Part shown: positions 63,501-64,000 of the stretch, piece after piece
Position numbering within the stretch: position 1 is the stretch's first letter
Layout of the letters: every line of letters begins with the position of its first letter
Assembly: GCA_038226665.1 (NCBI GenBank)
Contig: JBBRQI010000007.1
Location: 1 to 64,000, forward strand
Direction: 5' to 3'
DNA length: 64,000 nucleotides
From: SZAS-103 sp038226665
GTDB lineage: Bacteria > Pseudomonadota > Gammaproteobacteria > Xanthomonadales > Xanthomonadaceae
Made by a program: the position numbers and the translations under genes
Notes under the pieces: generated by a model
Databases searched by the model: none
The model's input: the letters and a program-made list of their open reading frames with translations, nothing else
What the model was told of the DNA's origin: nothing

Positions 63501-64000
63501 TCAGGCATCAAGCGGCTGTGCCTTGGGGAACGTCACCGTCACCTGCGTACCCTTGCCGACTTCACTGTTCATCCTGACCGACCAGCCGAATCGTTCGGAC
63601 AGGCGCCGCACGATGTTCAGGCCGATGCCGTGCCCGCCCTGGCGCTGTTCGCCGCCACGGAAGAACGCATCGAACACGTGGTCGAGTTCCTCGTGGCTCA
63701 TGCCAACGCCGGTGTCCTCGATCACGACACTGCCCGGCCGAACACGTACGGTGACGCTGCCGGTGTCGGTGTAGTGGCATGCGTTGCGCAGCAGGTTGCC
63801 GAACAGCACGGCGAACACGCGCGGCGGCGCATGCAACACGAACGCCGCCTGCTCGTCGATCTTCAATTCCACCAGCTTGCGGCCAAGCAATGCGCGCGCG
63901 TTGTCAAGTTCGTCGTGGATGATTTCATTGACCACGAAATCCTCGTCGGGCAACCCGACATCGCCGTCGCGCGCCATGATCAGGAATGCCTCGACGAGCG
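63501..64000 (-). CDS. Sensor histidine kinase, C-terminal ATPase part (runs off the window)
   Basis: The 3' end of a kinase gene; the frame is open to the last base of the window. Seen: N box FGNLLRNACHYTDTG, G1 box EDTGVGMSHEELDHVFDAFFRG, and G2 box GGHGIGLNIVRRLSERFG. The phospho-accepting histidine and sensor region lie outside. GGEQRQGGHGIGL and the single ATPase module suggest an ordinary two-component kinase; the partner regulator is not visible. Confidence 0.93.
   Translation of the reverse strand, partial: LVEAFLIMARDGDVGLPDEDFVVNEIIHDELDNARALLGRKLVELKIDEQAAFVLHAPPRVFAVLFGNLLRNACHYTDTGSVTVRVRPGSVVIEDTGVGMSHEELDHVFDAFFRGGEQRQGGHGIGLNIVRRLSERFGWSVRMNSEVGKGTQVTVTFPKAQPLDA

Overview
The window reads as a chromosomal segment of a high-GC gammaproteobacterium of the Lysobacterales (Xanthomonadales), most like the Rhodanobacteraceae/Lysobacteraceae. 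The evidence is gene order and product type: thrS-infC-rpmI-rplT-pheS-pheT-ihfA-merR-tRNA-Pro, lptD-surA-pdxA-(membrane protein)-rsmA-apaG-apaH facing lgt-thyA-folA, and two ubiquinone hydroxylases in tandem. This is inference from synteny; no rRNA is present to confirm it.

Layout. 1-4.1 kb: a two-partner secretion pair (tpsB, then tpsA) whose tpsA ends in a 43-proline tract; the first 211 bases beyond that tract look like a different gene and perhaps a different organism. 4.5-7.3 kb: 2OG-Fe(II) oxygenase, VOC protein, proline iminopeptidase, membrane protein. 7.3-12.1 kb: a single-polypeptide type IIG-like restriction-modification enzyme, bracketed by related ~50-bp repeats and lying against the 3' end of tRNA-Pro(GGG). 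12.1-20 kb: the translation operon, with a sigma70-type promoter, a possible leader-peptide attenuator before thrS, an AUC start on infC and a structured infC-rpmI spacer. 20-21.7 kb: a fold-type IV aminotransferase coupled to a sulfotransferase-like protein. 21.7-28 kb: a compact exopolysaccharide (group 4 capsule/YjbEFGH-type) secretion cluster with its own Wza and a priming phosphoglycosyltransferase, but no Wzc, Wzy or further glycosyltransferases here.

28-44.6 kb: mixed chromosomal genes (ArnT-like transferase, MsrA, EamA transporter, DISM-GGDEF cyclase, DUF2007, a coupled run glnS-lipoprotein-deaminase-rlmM, a small GIY-YIG-like gene of lower GC, UbiF/UbiH-type hydroxylases, DUF6580, cobalamin adenosyltransferase preceded by a duplicated copy of its own 5' end, HDAC-family hydrolase). 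44.7-54.3 kb: outer-membrane biogenesis and housekeeping block. 54.3-60.7 kb: three TPM-domain proteins with LemA, TerC, DgkA and GcvPB on one strand; the first TPM gene carries two 51-bp repeat units inserted in frame in its signal-peptide region. 60.9-61.9 kb: a lower-GC TIR-domain gene with an unrecognised N-terminal half. The end holds an isoaspartyl peptidase, a DoxX-like protein and the 3' part of a histidine kinase.

The best candidates for less-described biology are the lone TIR-domain protein, the RM gene with its flanking repeats, the minimal EPS export cluster, the repeat-expanded TPM signal peptide and the putative thrS attenuator. No CRISPR array, prophage, insertion sequence or rRNA was seen.
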